Part shown: positions 27,021-35,709 of the stretch, piece after piece
Position numbering within the stretch: the stretch's first letter is position 1
How the letters are laid out: each line of letters opens with the position of its first letter
Translations under genes and position numbers: made by a program
Assembly (NCBI GenBank): GCA_031180725.1
Contig: JAPSLO010000006.1
Location: 306,052-370,051, forward strand
Direction of reading: 5' to 3'
Source of the DNA: Roseomonas sp.
Lineage (GTDB): Bacteria > Pseudomonadota > Alphaproteobacteria > Acetobacterales > Acetobacteraceae
DNA length: 64,000 nt
Notes under the pieces: model-generated
Told to the model about the DNA's origin: nothing
What the model saw: only the letters and a program-made list of their open reading frames with translations
Databases searched by the model: none

Positions 27021-27260
27021 ATGGGTGACACGCTGCTCGATGTTCAGGGCCTGACCTGCCCGCTTCCGGTGCTGAAGGCAAACAAGGCGCTGCGTGCCCT
27101 GCCGCCAGGGGCGCGGCTGGTGGTGCTGGCCACCGACCCGGCCAGCGTGAAGGATTTTCGCGCCTTCACCCAGGAAACGGGCCATGCGCTGGTGGCCTTT
27201 TCCGAGGAGAAGGGGGTCTTCCGCTTTACGCTGAGAAAGCGAGAGGACCCGCCGGCATGA
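27021..27260 (+). CDS. TusA-like sulfurtransferase
   Basis: 79 residues. The CPxP signature is present as [16 protein letters not shown], where the Cys (about residue 15) carries the persulfide, followed by [17 protein letters not shown]. TusA passes sulfur to 2-thiouridine of tRNA or to molybdenum cofactor and other routes; without partners the role here is open. The stop overlaps the next start as ATGA (27257-27260). Confidence 0.9.
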   Translation: MGDTLLDVQGLTCPLPVLKANKALRALPPGARLVVLATDPASVKDFRAFTQETGHALVAFSEEKGVFRFTLRKREDPPA

Positions 27261-28186
27261 GCGTGATCCTTTTCACCCATCGCGCCTGCCTGCGTCACGA
27301 CCCTGGCCAGTACCACCCGGAATGCCCCGACCGGCTGCGCGCCGTGCTGGCGGCACTGGAGACGGAGGCCTTTGCCGATCTGATCCGCGACGAGGCGCCG
27401 GAGGCCACGCTGGAGCAGCTCACCCGGGTGCATCCGGAAGGCTATGTGCAGGCGATCCTGGGCATCCGACCGGAAGCCGGTGAGCATGTGGCGCTGGATG
27501 CCGATACGGTGATGAGCCAGGGTAGCGCCGAGGCCGCGCTGCGCGCCGCCGGCGCCGGTGTGGCCGGGGTGGATGCGGTCTGCCGCGGTGAGGCGCGGCG
27601 GGCCTTCTGCGCCGTGCGCCCGCCCGGCCACCATGCCGAGCCCGCCCGCCCGATGGGCTTCTGCCTGTTCGCCAATGCTGCCATCGCGGTGCGCCATGCG
27701 CAGGCGGTGCATGGGCTGAAGCGCGCAGCGGTGGTGGATTTCGACGTCCACCACGGCAATGGCACCCAGGCCTGCTTCGAGGCCGATGCGGCGGTGTTCT
27801 TCGCCTCCTCCCACCAGTGGCCTTGCTATCCGGGCACCGGGGCGGAGGAGGAGCGCGGCCTGGGCAATATCTTCAACGCTCCGCTGCCGCCTGGCGCCGA
27901 TGGTGCGGCCTTCCGCCAGGCCTGGGCCGACCGGCTGCTGCCGGCGCTGGAGGCTTTCGGGCCGGAACTGGTGGTGGTCTCGGCCGGCTTCGACGCACAT
28001 GCACGAGACCCGCTGGCACAGCTCCGCGTCCGAGAGGCCGATTTCGCCTGGCTGACGAAGGAGATCTGCGACCTGGCGGACCGGCTCTGCGCCGGACGGG
28101 TCGTCAGCCTGCTGGAAGGGGGCTACGACCTGGATGCCCTGGCCAGCAGCACGGCCGTCCATGTGCGGGCGCTGATGGGCGCCTGA
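27257..28186 (+). CDS. Histone-deacetylase-family amidohydrolase (AcuC / acetylpolyamine hydrolase-like)
   Basis: 309 residues. Zinc-site and charge-relay motifs are [45 protein letters not shown] and [15 protein letters not shown]; the two Asp and one His ligands are all present, so activity is likely. Bacterial members remove acetyl groups from polyamines, acetoin-linked proteins or other amides. It is coupled to the tusA-like gene by a four-base overlap, though a shared function is not obvious. Confidence 0.92.
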   Translation: MSVILFTHRACLRHDPGQYHPECPDRLRAVLAALETEAFADLIRDEAPEATLEQLTRVHPEGYVQAILGIRPEAGEHVALDADTVMSQGSAEAALRAAGAGVAGVDAVCRGEARRAFCAVRPPGHHAEPARPMGFCLFANAAIAVRHAQAVHGLKRAAVVDFDVHHGNGTQACFEADAAVFFASSHQWPCYPGTGAEEERGLGNIFNAPLPPGADGAAFRQAWADRLLPALEAFGPELVVVSAGFDAHARDPLAQLRVREADFAWLTKEICDLADRLCAGRVVSLLEGGYDLDALASSTAVHVRALMGA

Positions 28187-28192
28187 GGCCAC

Positions 28193-28441
28193 TCAGCGCC
28201 GCCAGAAGGGCCGTGCGGCATAGGCGAGAAGCTCACAGCGGTCCGTGCCGAGATCGGCCAGCACCTCCTCCGGCTCGCGGGCCAGCTTTGCGCAGCGTCG
28301 CCGCCATTGCCAGCGCCGAAGCCATAACCTCAGGTGGCCATGTCCTGCCTGCTCGAAATCGGGCTGCGTCAGGCTTTTCCGCAGCTGCCAAAGCGGCGCC
28401 TCGCGCCGCCCCGGATCCTGCTGCCACAAGCTGCCGTCCAT
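28193..28441 (-). CDS. Small DUF1127-like protein
   Basis: 82 residues; the ATG at 28441 has a near-perfect GGAGGT ribosome site 7 bases upstream, strong support for a real gene. The C-terminal half (RWQWRRRCAKLAREPEEVL, then ADLGTDRCELLAYAARPFWRR) fits the DUF1127 pattern of an Arg-rich helix, an L-x-DLG-like turn and a terminal PFWR. DUF1127 proteins in alphaproteobacteria are linked to phosphate, RNA turnover and stress adaptation. It is divergent from the LysR gene and ends 6 bases from the deacetylase stop. Confidence 0.72.
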   Translation of the reverse strand: MDGSLWQQDPGRREAPLWQLRKSLTQPDFEQAGHGHLRLWLRRWQWRRRCAKLAREPEEVLADLGTDRCELLAYAARPFWRR

Positions 28442-28515
28442 GCCGCTTACCTCCGGGCGCGGCCTCTGCATCGCATGACAGCGCTTGCCGGGCATCCGAC
28501 TTCGGTGCAGCCTGC

Positions 28516-28532
28516 TGTGAGGATTCCTCACA
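28516..28532. promoter_or_regulatory. Palindromic LysR-type site overlapping the LysR start codon
   Basis: TGTGAGG-ATT-CCTCACA is a perfect 7-base inverted repeat and includes a T-N11-A LysR box. The last base is the A of the LysR gene's ATG. It also sits in the divergent region with the DUF1127-like gene, so it could serve autorepression and control of that neighbour. Binding is inferred. Confidence 0.5.
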
Positions 28533-29428
28533 TGCCGCCCCGCCGCCTGCCGCCGCTCGGATCGTTGCCGGCCTTTGAGGCCGCGGTGCGCCTGGCCTCC
28601 ATGACCCGGGCGGCGGAGGAACTCGGCCGGACGCATGGGGCGATCAGCCGTCAGATTCGCACGCTGGAGGACAGCCTGCGGCTGCGCCTGCTGGAACGCG
28701 GTCCGGGCGCGCTGCGCCCCACCGCCGCCGGCGCCGCGCTCTTCGCCGCCGTCACCACCGCCTTTACAGCACTGGAACAGGCCACCGAGCGCCTGGCACC
28801 GCCGGCCGCCACGCAACTCCGCCTGGCCTGCGGCTCCACATTTGCCGCGCGCTGGCTGGTGCCGCGGCTGGCAGATTTCCAGGCGCACCATCCCGCCCTC
28901 TCCATCTCGCTGGTGATGACGCGGCAGTCCTTCCGCGACGCCGAGGATTTCGACCTGGCCACGAGCTGGGACCGGCTGGGCTACGACCCGCCGAAGGATT
29001 GCCGCGTGCATGTGCTGGGAGAGGCGCGCCTGGCCGCCGTCGCCGCGCCCGGATGCCCGGCCGGCCGGGACGGCACGACGCTGCGGCTCGGGACCGCGCT
29101 GACCTCGGAAACTTGGCCCCGCGCCTGGGAGCGCTTCGCGGCGCGCGCCGGCCTGACCCTGGAGATGGGCCGGGAGATGCGGCTGCCGCATCTGCATCAC
29201 TGCATCCAGGCCGCGCTGGCGGGCCTCGGCGCGACGCTGGTGGAGGAGCGGCTTGTGGGCGAGGAACTGGCCGCGGGCCGGTTGGTGGCCCTGGGTCCCG
29301 TTCTGCGTTTCCCGGATGGCTTTATCGCCATCGAACCGCCGGGCAGCCCGCCTCGGGCTGCGACGCGCCGACTGATTGCCTGGTTGCGCGAAAGGCTCTC
29401 GCTTCAGGAGCCGGCGGGGGCGGTCTGA
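28532..29428 (+). CDS. LysR-family transcriptional regulator (GcvA/AmpR-like)
   Basis: 298 residues. The N-terminal helix-turn-helix is LPAFEAAVRLASMTRAAEELG then THGAISRQIRTLEDSL, typical of the GcvA branch. The effector domain starts near residue 90 (LRLACGSTFAARWLVPRLADF). The ATG at 28532 lies within a palindrome. Candidate targets are the divergent DUF1127-like gene and the Bug receptor 101 bases downstream. No effector can be named. Confidence 0.9.
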   Translation: MPPRRLPPLGSLPAFEAAVRLASMTRAAEELGRTHGAISRQIRTLEDSLRLRLLERGPGALRPTAAGAALFAAVTTAFTALEQATERLAPPAATQLRLACGSTFAARWLVPRLADFQAHHPALSISLVMTRQSFRDAEDFDLATSWDRLGYDPPKDCRVHVLGEARLAAVAAPGCPAGRDGTTLRLGTALTSETWPRAWERFAARAGLTLEMGREMRLPHLHHCIQAALAGLGATLVEERLVGEELAAGRLVALGPVLRFPDGFIAIEPPGSPPRAATRRLIAWLRERLSLQEPAGAV

Positions 29429-29529
29429 GCAGGGGCGCGGCCGGACCCGCTGCCCGCGCGCGCCTTGCCGCGCCGGCCCCCGCGCCGTATCCCCTGCTGA
29501 TCGCCGTCGGGAGGAAAAAGGTCATCCAC

Positions 29530-30504
29530 ATGCTTCGCCGCCGCACCCTGCTGGGCGCAATGCCCGGCTTTGCCGCCCTGCCCCTCGCCAGCCCCGCCCT
29601 GGCGCAATCCTGGCCCCCTGGCCCGGTGCGCGGCATCGTGCCCTTCGCGCCAGGCTCCGCCACTGACACGGTCGCGCGCCTGTTCGCCGACCGCATGCGG
29701 GAGACGTTGGGCCAGCCGGTGGTCGTCGAGAACCGCGCCGGCGCGAACGGGCTGATTGGGGCGGAGGCCGTGGCACGCGCCGCGCCGGACGGGATGACGG
29801 TGCTATTCGGCACCAATTCCACCAATGCCGCGGCGAATGCCCTGTTCAAGCGCGTGCCCTTCGACATGGAACGCGCCTTCGCGCCGATCTCCACCCTGGC
29901 CAGCGTTCCGCTGCTGGTGGCGGTGAAGGCGGACAGCCCCTATCGCACCCTTGCTGACCTGCTGAATGCGGCCAGGGCGCGGCCGGACGCCGTCACCTAT
30001 GCCCAGGCCAGCTCCTCGCAGCGTGTGGCGGCGGAGATGCTGGCCTCCATGGCAGGGGTGAAGATGCTGATGGTGCCGTACCGCTCCTCGCCCAATGCCG
30101 TGCAGGACCTGATGGCGGGCCGGGTGGACGTGTTCGTGGCGGACCAGGCAGTGATCCTGCCGCAGGTCGGCCAGGGCTTGCGCGCGCTGGCCGTCACCAC
30201 GAAGGAACGCTCCGCCCAGCTGCCGGATGTGCCGACCGTCGCGGAAGCCGGCAACCTGCCGAATTACGAGCTGTTCGCCTGGTTCGTGCTGGCGGCGCCC
30301 GCTGGCACGCCCGCACCGGTGATTGCGAGGCTCAACGAGGCGGTGCGCCATGCCGCGGCCTCGCCGGATTTAAAGGAAAGGCTGGGTTCGGCGCTCGGCA
30401 TGGCCATTCGCACCGGCAGCCCGGAGGAGACGGCGAATTTCGTGGCGGCGGAGACCCGGAAGTGGACGGCGGCCATCCAGGCCGCAGGGATCGAGCCGGA
30501 ATGA
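29530..30504 (+). CDS. Bug/TctC-family periplasmic solute-binding protein
   Basis: 324 residues with signal MLRRRTLLGAMPGFAALPLA (Tat-like RRRTLL). Typical blocks are VRGIVPFAPGSATDTVARLFA, QPVVVENRAGANG, RAAPDGMTVLFGT, YAQASSSQRVAAEML and MVPYRSSPNAV. GGAGGAAAA lies upstream of the ATG. It follows the LysR gene on the same strand. Ligand unknown. Confidence 0.94.
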   Translation: MLRRRTLLGAMPGFAALPLASPALAQSWPPGPVRGIVPFAPGSATDTVARLFADRMRETLGQPVVVENRAGANGLIGAEAVARAAPDGMTVLFGTNSTNAAANALFKRVPFDMERAFAPISTLASVPLLVAVKADSPYRTLADLLNAARARPDAVTYAQASSSQRVAAEMLASMAGVKMLMVPYRSSPNAVQDLMAGRVDVFVADQAVILPQVGQGLRALAVTTKERSAQLPDVPTVAEAGNLPNYELFAWFVLAAPAGTPAPVIARLNEAVRHAAASPDLKERLGSALGMAIRTGSPEETANFVAAETRKWTAAIQAAGIEPE

Positions 30505-30513
30505 TCTGTCGCG

Positions 30514-30561
30514 CGCAGTTGAACTGCGGTTGAGGGTGGCTGGGCAGAGTACTCGCCACCC
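30514..30561 (+). terminator. Two small inverted repeats after the Bug gene
   Basis: CGCAGTT-G-AACTGCG (30514-30528) and GGGTGGC...GCCACCC with a 14-base loop (30534-30561) follow the Bug stop. No T run follows, so they may be a weak or Rho-assisted terminator or protein sites ahead of xseB. Confidence 0.35.
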
Positions 30562-30617
30562 CATCTCTGGGCCTCGGGCCTGCCAGGGGGCCACAATCTG
30601 GGGCACAATGCTGGGAC

Positions 30618-30881
30618 ATGATGTCGAACATGGTTGATGCTGGAGGCCCGAGCCCGGTGCAGGCGGTCGAAAGCCTTTCCTTCGAGGACGCGCTGGCCGA
30701 ACTGGAGGCCATCGTGCGCGACCTGGAGACCGGAAAGGGCCGGCTGGAGGAATCCGTCGCCGCCTATGAACGCGGCGCGGCCCTGCGGCGGCATTGCGAG
30801 AAGCTGCTGGCCGAGGCCGAGCAGAAGGTGCAGGCCATCGTGGAGGCGCCCGGCGGCCCCGCCCTGCGCGACGCCACCTGA
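30618..30881 (+). CDS. xseB: Exodeoxyribonuclease VII small subunit
   Basis: 87 residues. The core LSFEDALAELEAIVRDLETG and LEESVAAYERGAALRRHC is the standard XseB helical hairpin that binds the large nuclease subunit XseA. Two adjacent ATGs begin the frame; later ATGs at or near 30630 are possible starts, since the first 15 residues are not conserved. The stop overlaps the ispA start (TGATG), beginning the xseB-ispA-dxs operon. Confidence 0.94.
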   Translation: MMSNMVDAGGPSPVQAVESLSFEDALAELEAIVRDLETGKGRLEESVAAYERGAALRRHCEKLLAEAEQKVQAIVEAPGGPALRDAT

Positions 30882-31789
30882 TGTCCGCCACCCTGCCTGC
30901 CGAACTCGCGGCCGCCCTGAAGAATGCGGCGGCGGAGATCGAGCAGACGCTGGACGCTTTGCTGCCCCTTCCTGAAGGGCCTGAGGCCCGGCTTTTCGAG
31001 GCGATGCGTTACGCCGCCATGGGCGGCGGCAAGCGACTGCGCGGCTTCCTGGTGATCGAAGGCGCCCGGCAGTTCAGCGTGGCGCGCGCCTCTGCCCTGC
31101 GGGTCGCGGCGGCGATCGAGATGCTGCACGCCTATTCGCTGGTGCATGACGATCTGCCGGCGATGGATGACGACGATCTGCGCCGCGGCAAGCCCAGCAC
31201 GCACAAGGCTTTCGACGAGGCGACGGCCATCCTGGCCGGCGATGCGCTGCAGGCACATGCCTTCTGGGTGCTGTCGGAGGAGGACACGCATTCCGATCCC
31301 GCCGTGCGGGCCGAATTGGTGCGCTGCCTGGCCAAGGCGGCCGGCGCGCGCGGCATGTGCGGGGGGCAGATGCTGGACATGCTGGCTGAGGGGGCGGGGG
31401 AGCCGCTGGACGAGCCCGCAATCGGCCGCCTGCAGTTGCTCAAGACCGGCCGGCTGATCGAGTTCGCGGCCGAGGCCGGCGCCATACTGGGCAAGGCGGC
31501 GCCGCTGCCGCGCCACGCACTGGCCGCCTATGGTCGTGACCTGGGCGCTGCTTTCCAGATCGCCGACGACCTGCTGGATGCCACCGCTTCCGCCGAGGAG
31601 GCGGGCAAGCGCACGGGCAAGGATGCCGCGGCCGGCAAGGCCACGCTGGTCGCGCTGCTGGGCAAGGAGCGCGCGCGCATCCAGGCGGCGCGCCTGGTGG
31701 AGCAGGCGTGTGCGCATCTCGACAGTTTCGGAGAACGCGCCGACCGGCTGCGCGATCTCGCGACCTACACGGTGCAGAGGAAGAGCTGA
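30881..31789 (+). CDS. ispA: Farnesyl diphosphate synthase (polyprenyl synthetase family)
   Basis: 302 residues. The first Asp-rich motif is HDDLPAMDDDDLRRGKPSTH (about residue 89), the second FQIADDLLDATAS (about 226), and GGGKRLRGFL binds IPP. It condenses IPP with DMAPP/GPP to farnesyl diphosphate for quinones, bactoprenol and hopanoids. Length and the residues before the first motif fit short-chain products. The ATG overlaps the xseB stop, and dxs follows after 3 bases. Confidence 0.95.
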   Translation: MSATLPAELAAALKNAAAEIEQTLDALLPLPEGPEARLFEAMRYAAMGGGKRLRGFLVIEGARQFSVARASALRVAAAIEMLHAYSLVHDDLPAMDDDDLRRGKPSTHKAFDEATAILAGDALQAHAFWVLSEEDTHSDPAVRAELVRCLAKAAGARGMCGGQMLDMLAEGAGEPLDEPAIGRLQLLKTGRLIEFAAEAGAILGKAAPLPRHALAAYGRDLGAAFQIADDLLDATASAEEAGKRTGKDAAAGKATLVALLGKERARIQAARLVEQACAHLDSFGERADRLRDLATYTVQRKS

Positions 31790-31792
31790 GAC

Positions 31793-33706
31793 ATGGCGCC
31801 TGCCACGCCGCTGCTCGACCGGGTGCGGATCCCGGCCGATTTGCGCAACTATTCGGCCGAGCAGCTGAAGCAGCTCGCACAGGAGCTGCGGGCGGAGACG
31901 ATTGACGCGGTCTCCGTCACCGGCGGACATCTCGGCGCCTCGCTCGGCGTGGTGGAACTGACGGTCGCCGTGCATGCGGTGTTCGACACGCCGCGCGACC
32001 GGTTGATCTGGGATGTCGGCCATCAGGCCTATCCTCACAAGATCCTCACCGGCCGGCGCGACCGCATCCGGACGCTGCGCCAGGAAGGCGGGCTTTCCGG
32101 CTTCACGCGGCGGAGCGAGAGCGAATACGACCCCTTCGGCGCGGCGCATTCCTCCACCTCGATCAGCGCCGGCCTGGGTATGGCGGTGGCGCGCGACCTG
32201 AAGGGGGATGACCGCAACGTCATCGCCATCATCGGCGATGGCTCGATGAGCGCGGGCATGGCGTACGAAGCCATGAACAATGCCGGCGCGATGAAGGCGC
32301 GGCTGATCGTCATCCTGAACGACAACGACATGTCCATCGCGCCGCCTGTGGGTGCGATGAGCGCCTATCTCTCGCGCGTCGTCTCCTCCCGCCCCTTCCT
32401 TTCAGTGCGGGAGATGATGGCGAAGCTTGCCCGCCGCTTCCCGCGCCCGCTGGAGCGCACGGCACGGCGGGCGGAGGAATATGCCCGTGGTTTGCTGACC
32501 GGCGGCACGCTGTTCGAGGAGCTGGGCTTCTACTATGTCGGCCCGATCGACGGGCACGATCTGGACCACCTGCTGCCGGTGCTGCGCAACCTGCGCGACG
32601 CCGAGGATCGCGGCCCGATCCTGCTGCATGTCGTGACGCAGAAGGGCAAGGGCTACGCGCCGGCGGAGGCGAGTGCGGACAAATACCATGGCGTCCAGAA
32701 GTTCAACGTCATCACCGGCGAGCAGGCCAAGGCGCCGCCCGGTCCGCCGAGCTACACCAAGGTCTTCGCCAATGCGCTGATCGCCGAGGCCGAAGCGGAT
32801 GAGCGCGTGGTGGCGGTCACCGCCGCCATGCCCTCCGGCACCGGGCTCGACCAGTTCGGCAAGCGCTTTCCCGACCGCTGCTTCGATGTCGGCATCGCGG
32901 AGCAGCATGCCGTGACCTTTGCTGCTGGCATGGCCACGGAAGGGCTGAAGCCCTTCTGCGCCATCTATTCCACCTTCCTCCAGCGGGCCTACGACCAGGT
33001 GGTGCATGACGTGGTGCTGCAGGGCCTGCCGGTGCGTTTCGCGATGGACCGCGCCGGGCTGGTGGGCGCCGATGGTGCCACCCACGCCGGCAGCTTCGAC
33101 ATTGCCTTCCTGGGCTGCCTGCCCGGCACGGTGCTGATGGCCGCGGCGGATGAGGCGGAGCTGGCGCATATGGTTGCCACCGCCGCCGCCTTCGATGACG
33201 GTCCCATCGCCTTCCGCTATCCGCGCGGGGAGGGCACTGGCGTGCCGGTGCCGGCGCGCGGTACACCCCTGGAGGTCGGCCGTGGCCGCGTGCTGCGCGA
33301 AGGCGGCAGCATCGCCATCCTCTCCTACGGGACGCGGCTGCAGGAATGCCTGAAGGCAGCCGATGAGCTGGCCGCTCAGGGCCTGCCCGCTACCGTCGCC
33401 GATGCCCGCTTTGCCAAGCCGCTCGACACCGCGCTGATCGGCCGCCTGGCGCGGGAGCATGAGGTGCTGATCACCATCGAGGAAGGTGCGGTTGGCGGCT
33501 TCGGCAGCCTGGTGGCCCAGCATCTGGCCTGGGCCGGGCTGCTGGACGGCGGGCTGAAGTTCCGCCCGATGTGCCTGCCGGACCACTTCATCGATCATGC
33601 ATCGCCGAAGGCGCAGTACGACCAGGCCGGGCTGAACGCGCGCCATATCGTCGCGACCGCGGTGGCAGCGTTGGGGGTCCCGCTGAAGCAGCCTGCCCGG
33701 GCCTGA
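31793..33706 (+). CDS. dxs: 1-deoxy-D-xylulose-5-phosphate synthase
   Basis: 637 residues, full length. It condenses pyruvate and glyceraldehyde-3-phosphate with thiamine diphosphate, the first step of the MEP isoprenoid pathway. Visible are [16 protein letters not shown], the TPP motif [35 protein letters not shown], the central [14 protein letters not shown] with the catalytic Glu, and [18 protein letters not shown]. It is adjacent to ispA in the usual alphaproteobacterial order. Confidence 0.97.
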   Translation: MAPATPLLDRVRIPADLRNYSAEQLKQLAQELRAETIDAVSVTGGHLGASLGVVELTVAVHAVFDTPRDRLIWDVGHQAYPHKILTGRRDRIRTLRQEGGLSGFTRRSESEYDPFGAAHSSTSISAGLGMAVARDLKGDDRNVIAIIGDGSMSAGMAYEAMNNAGAMKARLIVILNDNDMSIAPPVGAMSAYLSRVVSSRPFLSVREMMAKLARRFPRPLERTARRAEEYARGLLTGGTLFEELGFYYVGPIDGHDLDHLLPVLRNLRDAEDRGPILLHVVTQKGKGYAPAEASADKYHGVQKFNVITGEQAKAPPGPPSYTKVFANALIAEAEADERVVAVTAAMPSGTGLDQFGKRFPDRCFDVGIAEQHAVTFAAGMATEGLKPFCAIYSTFLQRAYDQVVHDVVLQGLPVRFAMDRAGLVGADGATHAGSFDIAFLGCLPGTVLMAAADEAELAHMVATAAAFDDGPIAFRYPRGEGTGVPVPARGTPLEVGRGRVLREGGSIAILSYGTRLQECLKAADELAAQGLPATVADARFAKPLDTALIGRLAREHEVLITIEEGAVGGFGSLVAQHLAWAGLLDGGLKFRPMCLPDHFIDHASPKAQYDQAGLNARHIVATAVAALGVPLKQPARA

Positions 33707-33771
33707 GCCGGGCGCCCCGCCCACGCAGATCCGGCGTGACGCGGGGCCGGGATTCATGAGCAGATGAGGCC

Positions 33772-34914
33772 ATGAGGACATCCACCAGCATCCGCGCCGT
33801 CACGCCGCATGTGCTGATGGCCGAACTGTCGGAACCCTTCGCCTATTCCCAGGCCTGGTATCGCAGACGCGGCGCCATGCTGGTGGAGATCACGACCGAG
33901 GACGGCATTACGGGCTGGGGCGAGGCTTTCGGCCCGCCGGAACTCACTGCCCCGATCGTCGCCTGGCTGGCGCCCTTGGTCGTGGGCCAGGATGCTCTGG
34001 CGCGGGAGGCGATCTGGCAATCGCTCTACAACCGCTTGCGTGACCATGGCCAGCGCGGCCTGGTGGTGGAGGCCGTCAGCGCCATCGACATTGCGCTTTG
34101 GGACGTAGCCGGGCAGGCGCTGGGCTTGCCGGTGCACCGCCTGCTCGGCGGCCCGCTGCGGCGGGAGGTGGAGGCCTATGCCACCGGCTTCTATCGGCGT
34201 GAGCGCGATAACCACCTGGCCTATCTGGCCGAGGAAGCCGCCCAGCGCCGGGCGGAGGGCTTTCGCCATCTCAAGCTCAAGACCGGCTGGGGCCTGAAAG
34301 AGGACATCGCCTTAACGCGCGCCTTCCGCGAGGCGATCGGGCCGGAGGTTGGGCTGATGGTGGACTGCAACCACGCCTATGATGCGCCGGCGGCCATTGC
34401 CTTCGGGCAATCTTGCGCCGATCTCGACATCGCCTGGTTCGAGGAGCCGGTGCCGCCCGAGGACATCGCCGGCTATCTGGAGGTGAAGGCGCGCCAGCCC
34501 CTGCCGGTGGCGGGCGGCGAGGCGAGCTTTGCCCGCTGGGGTTTTGCCGAGATGATCGCGCGGCGCTCGGTGGACATCCTGCAGCCGGATGTCGCGGCCT
34601 GCGGCGGCATTTCCGAACTGAAGAAGATCGCGGACATGGCCAGTGCCTTCGGGGTGCGCGTGAACCCGCATGTCTGGGGCACGGGCGTGACCCTGGCGGC
34701 CTCGCTGCACTTGCTGGCCGTGATCCCGGACAATCCGCCGGGCCTCTTCCCGCGCCCGCCATTGCTGGAACTCGACCGCTCGCCCCATCCGGTCCGGGAT
34801 GAGGTGACATCCCTGCCGCCGCTCTCCGCCGAGGGTCGGATGCGCGTGCCCGAGGAACCTGGCCTCGGCGTGCGGGTGGACCGCGCGGCATTGAAGCGCT
34901 TCGCCCTGGCATGA
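33772..34914 (+). CDS. Enolase-superfamily (mandelate racemase / muconate lactonizing) enzyme
   Basis: 380 residues. The catalytic Lys region is FRHLKLKTGWGL (about 165), metal ligands lie in MVDCNHAYD, FEEPVPPED and VAGGEASFARWG, and HVWGTGVTLAASLHL supplies the general base His (about 303). This order fits MR-subgroup sugar-acid dehydratases or racemases. Substrate unknown. It lies between dxs and tlyA, which are normally adjacent, and its stop overlaps the tlyA start as ATGA. Confidence 0.9.
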   Translation: MRTSTSIRAVTPHVLMAELSEPFAYSQAWYRRRGAMLVEITTEDGITGWGEAFGPPELTAPIVAWLAPLVVGQDALAREAIWQSLYNRLRDHGQRGLVVEAVSAIDIALWDVAGQALGLPVHRLLGGPLRREVEAYATGFYRRERDNHLAYLAEEAAQRRAEGFRHLKLKTGWGLKEDIALTRAFREAIGPEVGLMVDCNHAYDAPAAIAFGQSCADLDIAWFEEPVPPEDIAGYLEVKARQPLPVAGGEASFARWGFAEMIARRSVDILQPDVAACGGISELKKIADMASAFGVRVNPHVWGTGVTLAASLHLLAVIPDNPPGLFPRPPLLELDRSPHPVRDEVTSLPPLSAEGRMRVPEEPGLGVRVDRAALKRFALA

Positions 34915-35651
34915 GTGGCAAGCAGCGCGCCGATGTGGCGCTGGTGGAGCGCGGCCTGGCGGAAAGCCGCGCGCGAGCGCAGGCGCTGATCCTGGCAGGG
35001 CTGGTCTTTTCCGGCCAGCAGCGCGTGGCGAAGGCTGGCGACCTGGTGAAGCCCGACCAGCCGCTGGAACTGCGCGGCCAGGACCATCCCTGGGTCAGCC
35101 GCGGCGGGGTTAAGCTGGCCCATGCCATCGAGCACTTCCGGCTGTCGGCGAAGGGCAAGGTGGCGCTGGATGTCGGTGCCTCAACCGGCGGCTTCACCGA
35201 CGTGCTGCTGCATCATGGCGCGGCCAAGGTCTTCGCCGTGGATGTCGGCCACGGGCAGCTTGCCTGGAAGCTGCGCAACGACCCGCGCGTGGTGGTGATG
35301 GAGCGGGTGAATGCCCGCTACCTGTCCAGGGCGCAGGTGCCGGAGCCGGTGGATGTCATCGTCTGCGATGCCAGCTTCATCGGGCTGCGCACCGTGCTGG
35401 CCGCGCCGCTGACCCTGGCCGCCCCGGGCGCCTGGGCAGTTGCGCTGATCAAGCCGCAGTTCGAGGTCGGGCCGGCCATCGCCAAGGGTGGTGTGGTGCG
35501 CGATGCTGGCGTGCACAGCCGCGTCTGCGCCGAGATGCGTGCCTGGTTTGGCGAACAGCCGGGCTGGCAGGTGATCGGCGTCGAGCCCAGCCCCATCCTC
35601 GGTCCCGAGGGCAATCGGGAATTCCTGATCGCTGCGCGCAAGCCTGGGTAG
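34911..35651 (+). CDS. tlyA: TlyA-family rRNA cytidine-2'-O-methyltransferase
   Basis: 246 residues. N-terminal S4 RNA-binding domain (RADVALVERGLAESRARAQ, to about 60), then an FtsJ/RrmJ methyltransferase domain with the SAM site ALDVGASTGGFTDVLLHHGA and VDVIVCDASFIGL. TlyA methylates rRNA cytidines and affects capreomycin sensitivity in mycobacteria. Coupled to the enolase-family gene by four-base overlap. Confidence 0.93.
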   Translation: MSGKQRADVALVERGLAESRARAQALILAGLVFSGQQRVAKAGDLVKPDQPLELRGQDHPWVSRGGVKLAHAIEHFRLSAKGKVALDVGASTGGFTDVLLHHGAAKVFAVDVGHGQLAWKLRNDPRVVVMERVNARYLSRAQVPEPVDVIVCDASFIGLRTVLAAPLTLAAPGAWAVALIKPQFEVGPAIAKGGVVRDAGVHSRVCAEMRAWFGEQPGWQVIGVEPSPILGPEGNREFLIAARKPG

Positions 35652-35709
35652 ATGGTCAGCCGTCCGGGCTGGTGATACGGCTCGGACTTGTCACCGCAGG
35701 AATTGCCGC

